Assembly: GCA_013286085.1 (NCBI GenBank)
Contig: JABDGK010000002.1
Coordinates: 760-64,759, forward strand
Origin: Gammaproteobacteria bacterium
Lineage (GTDB): Bacteria > Pseudomonadota > Gammaproteobacteria > DSM-16500
Direction: 5' to 3'
Length of the DNA stretch: 64,000 nt
The notes under the pieces are model-generated. The model saw only the letters and a list, made by a program, of their open reading frames with translations, did not search any database and was not told the origin of the DNA. Numbering within the stretch: position 1 is the first letter of the stretch; each line of letters starts with the position of its first letter. The translations under genes and the position numbers were made by a program. Positions 62,886 to 64,000 of this stretch are shown piece after piece.

Positions 62886-63381
62886 TTCTGTTTTAGCAAT
62901 GATTGGATTGTGGTTATGGCTACCCGTATACACATACGCCCTTCCCAGTGACAGCGAAAAAAACATGCATATCACCGCTGACTCAACGCTGTTAAATTAT
63001 AAAACGGGTTTTAACCTTTATGAAGGCAATGTTAAAATTACTCAAGGTGAAACGCGCTTAACAGCTGAGCGCTTGACGACACAACGCAACAATAATCATA
63101 AAATGGAAGAAGCGATTGCCTATGGCACCAAAACACTTGCACACTATTGGACAATCCCACGAAAAGGCGATCAAGTTCTGCATGCCAAAGCCAATATTAT
63201 AAAATTTTATCCATTAAAATCCCTGGTCGTCTTAAATGGCAATGTGTTAGTCACGCAAGGTAATAATAGTTTTCAAGGACCGGAAATTATTTACAATATT
63301 AAAGACCAAACCGTTGTATCACCGCCAACAAAAAAAGGCCGTGCTACTATTATTGTTGAACAAACAAAGCTTGAATCATGA
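62869..63381 (+). CDS. lptA: LPS transport periplasmic protein LptA
   Basis: A 170-residue periplasmic bridge protein for LPS. Signal peptide ending near VYTYALPS, then repeated beta strands ([37 protein letters not shown]). I start at ATG 62869 with AAAAGG five bases upstream; a GTG two codons earlier is also open. The stop overlaps the lptB start (atga). Confidence 0.94.
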   Translation: MRLNPSSVLAMIGLWLWLPVYTYALPSDSEKNMHITADSTLLNYKTGFNLYEGNVKITQGETRLTAERLTTQRNNNHKMEEAIAYGTKTLAHYWTIPRKGDQVLHAKANIIKFYPLKSLVVLNGNVLVTQGNNSFQGPEIIYNIKDQTVVSPPTKKGRATIIVEQTKLES

Positions 63382-64000
63382 ATACTTTATACGCGAACAA
63401 GTTAAGCAAACAATACAAGTCACGCCAAGTTGTGAAAAACGTTTCATTACATGTAAAACGTGGTGAAATTGTCGGACTACTCGGCCCCAATGGTGCTGGC
63501 AAAACAACGTCATTTTATATGATCGTGGGTTTGATCGGCTGTGATGGCGGTAGTATTTGCATTGATGATACTGACATCACAACGTTGCCAGTGCATGCAC
63601 GTGCACACCTAGGAATTAGTTATCTACCGCAGGAAGCCTCTATTTTTCGCAAACTCACCGTCGCGGAAAATATCATGGCCATCCTCGAAATGCGCAAAGA
63701 ACTCACGAAAGAACAGCGCAATGCTGCATTAGAACAATTACTGACAGAATTCAATATTACGCATATCCGCCACAATCTCGGCATGAGCTTATCCGGTGGT
63801 GAACGACGTCGCGTTGAAATTGCAAGAGCGCTTGCCATTGAACCCAAATTTATTTTGCTGGATGAACCATTTGCGGGTATTGATCCTATCTCGGTACTCG
63901 ATGTAAAACAAATTATTACGCACTTACGATCACGCGGTATTGGCATTTTAATTACGGATCATAATGTTCGAGAAACACTGGATATTTGTGAGCGTGCTTA
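63378..64000 (+). CDS. lptB: LPS export ATPase LptB (runs off the right edge)
   Basis: The first ~207 residues of a protein usually near 240. Walker A is [17 protein letters not shown], the Q loop is [17 protein letters not shown], the signature is [16 protein letters not shown], Walker B is [15 protein letters not shown] and the switch His lies in [12 protein letters not shown]. It powers LPS extraction with LptFG. Start ATG overlaps the lptA stop. Confidence 0.97.
   Translation, partial: MNTLYANKLSKQYKSRQVVKNVSLHVKRGEIVGLLGPNGAGKTTSFYMIVGLIGCDGGSICIDDTDITTLPVHARAHLGISYLPQEASIFRKLTVAENIMAILEMRKELTKEQRNAALEQLLTEFNITHIRHNLGMSLSGGERRRVEIARALAIEPKFILLDEPFAGIDPISVLDVKQIITHLRSRGIGILITDHNVRETLDICERA

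Overview
The window looks like the chromosome of an AT-rich gammaproteobacterium, most likely a host-associated, Legionellales-like intracellular bacterium. This is an inference. Its basis is the classic gammaproteobacterial gene orders (uvrY/gacA-uvrC-pgsA-tRNA-Gly-Cys-Leu; gloB/yafS-rnhA-dnaQ; fimV-truA and accD-dedD; mlaFEDCB next to kdsD-kdsC-lptCAB), mixed with many orphan helical or eukaryote-like proteins: an ankyrin-repeat protein, a metalloprotease ending in a CaaX box, and an enzyme with a mitochondrial-type presequence.

Layout. 1-2400: the end of an ankyrin-repeat gene, a palindromic repeat, and a two-gene unit (coiled-coil protein plus a phosphonatase-like HAD enzyme with a presequence-like leader). 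2440-15400: housekeeping genes (adk, lpxH, dedD, accD, truA, a miniature fimV, asd, a very large NAD-glutamate dehydrogenase) and a haloalkane-dehalogenase homologue that has lost its nucleophile. 15600-18300: two orphan helical genes and a small GIY-YIG gene bracketed by ~140-bp inverted repeats. 18270-26000: tsaB, yoaA, fdxA, three tRNAs, pgsA, uvrC, an orphan gene wedged between palindromes, a GacA/UvrY regulator and tRNA-Ser. 26290-32860: yccA, the CaaX metalloprotease, dnaQ, rnhA, yafS, gloB and mltD. 32900-35950: a TPP riboswitch with its own terminator, driving a thiamine salvage operon (thiE-thiM-thiD-tenA). 36030-40300: a His-rich NlpC/P60-like lipoprotein, a DUF924 protein, arginase and DAHP synthase. 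40330-40980: an orphan gene between the two arms of a split palindrome. 41030-51010: an MSHA-type type IV pilus locus on the minus strand (pilin, mshG, E, N, M, L, K, J, a PilN-like gene, mshI). 51100-51640: a junction joining the start of a pseudopilin gene to the end of an RND transporter gene. 51700-57200: an accessory block (membrane M48 peptidase, three orphan genes, a SodC-like protein without most copper ligands) with a 2.08-kb segment between 21-bp direct repeats. 57250-64000: the Mla phospholipid-transport operon, a PspC-domain protein, and the Kdo/Lpt lipopolysaccharide genes, running off the right edge inside lptB.

How it fits together. The backbone covers envelope maintenance (Mla, Lpt, LpxH, KdsC/D, MltD), DNA repair (UvrC, YoaA, DnaQ, RnhA) and central metabolism. 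The thiamine operon holds salvage steps only. Several families of palindromic repeats are scattered through the window, often touching stop codons. Three orphan genes (GIY-YIG, 40435, 24434) sit between palindrome arms, which suggests that the palindromes and the accessory genes travel or recombine together.

The strongest leads for new biology are the presequence-bearing HAD enzyme, the CaaX metalloprotease, the copper-ligand-less SodC, the IR-flanked GIY-YIG unit, the split palindrome and the direct-repeat-bounded segment. All function calls were made by eye from motifs, without database searches.
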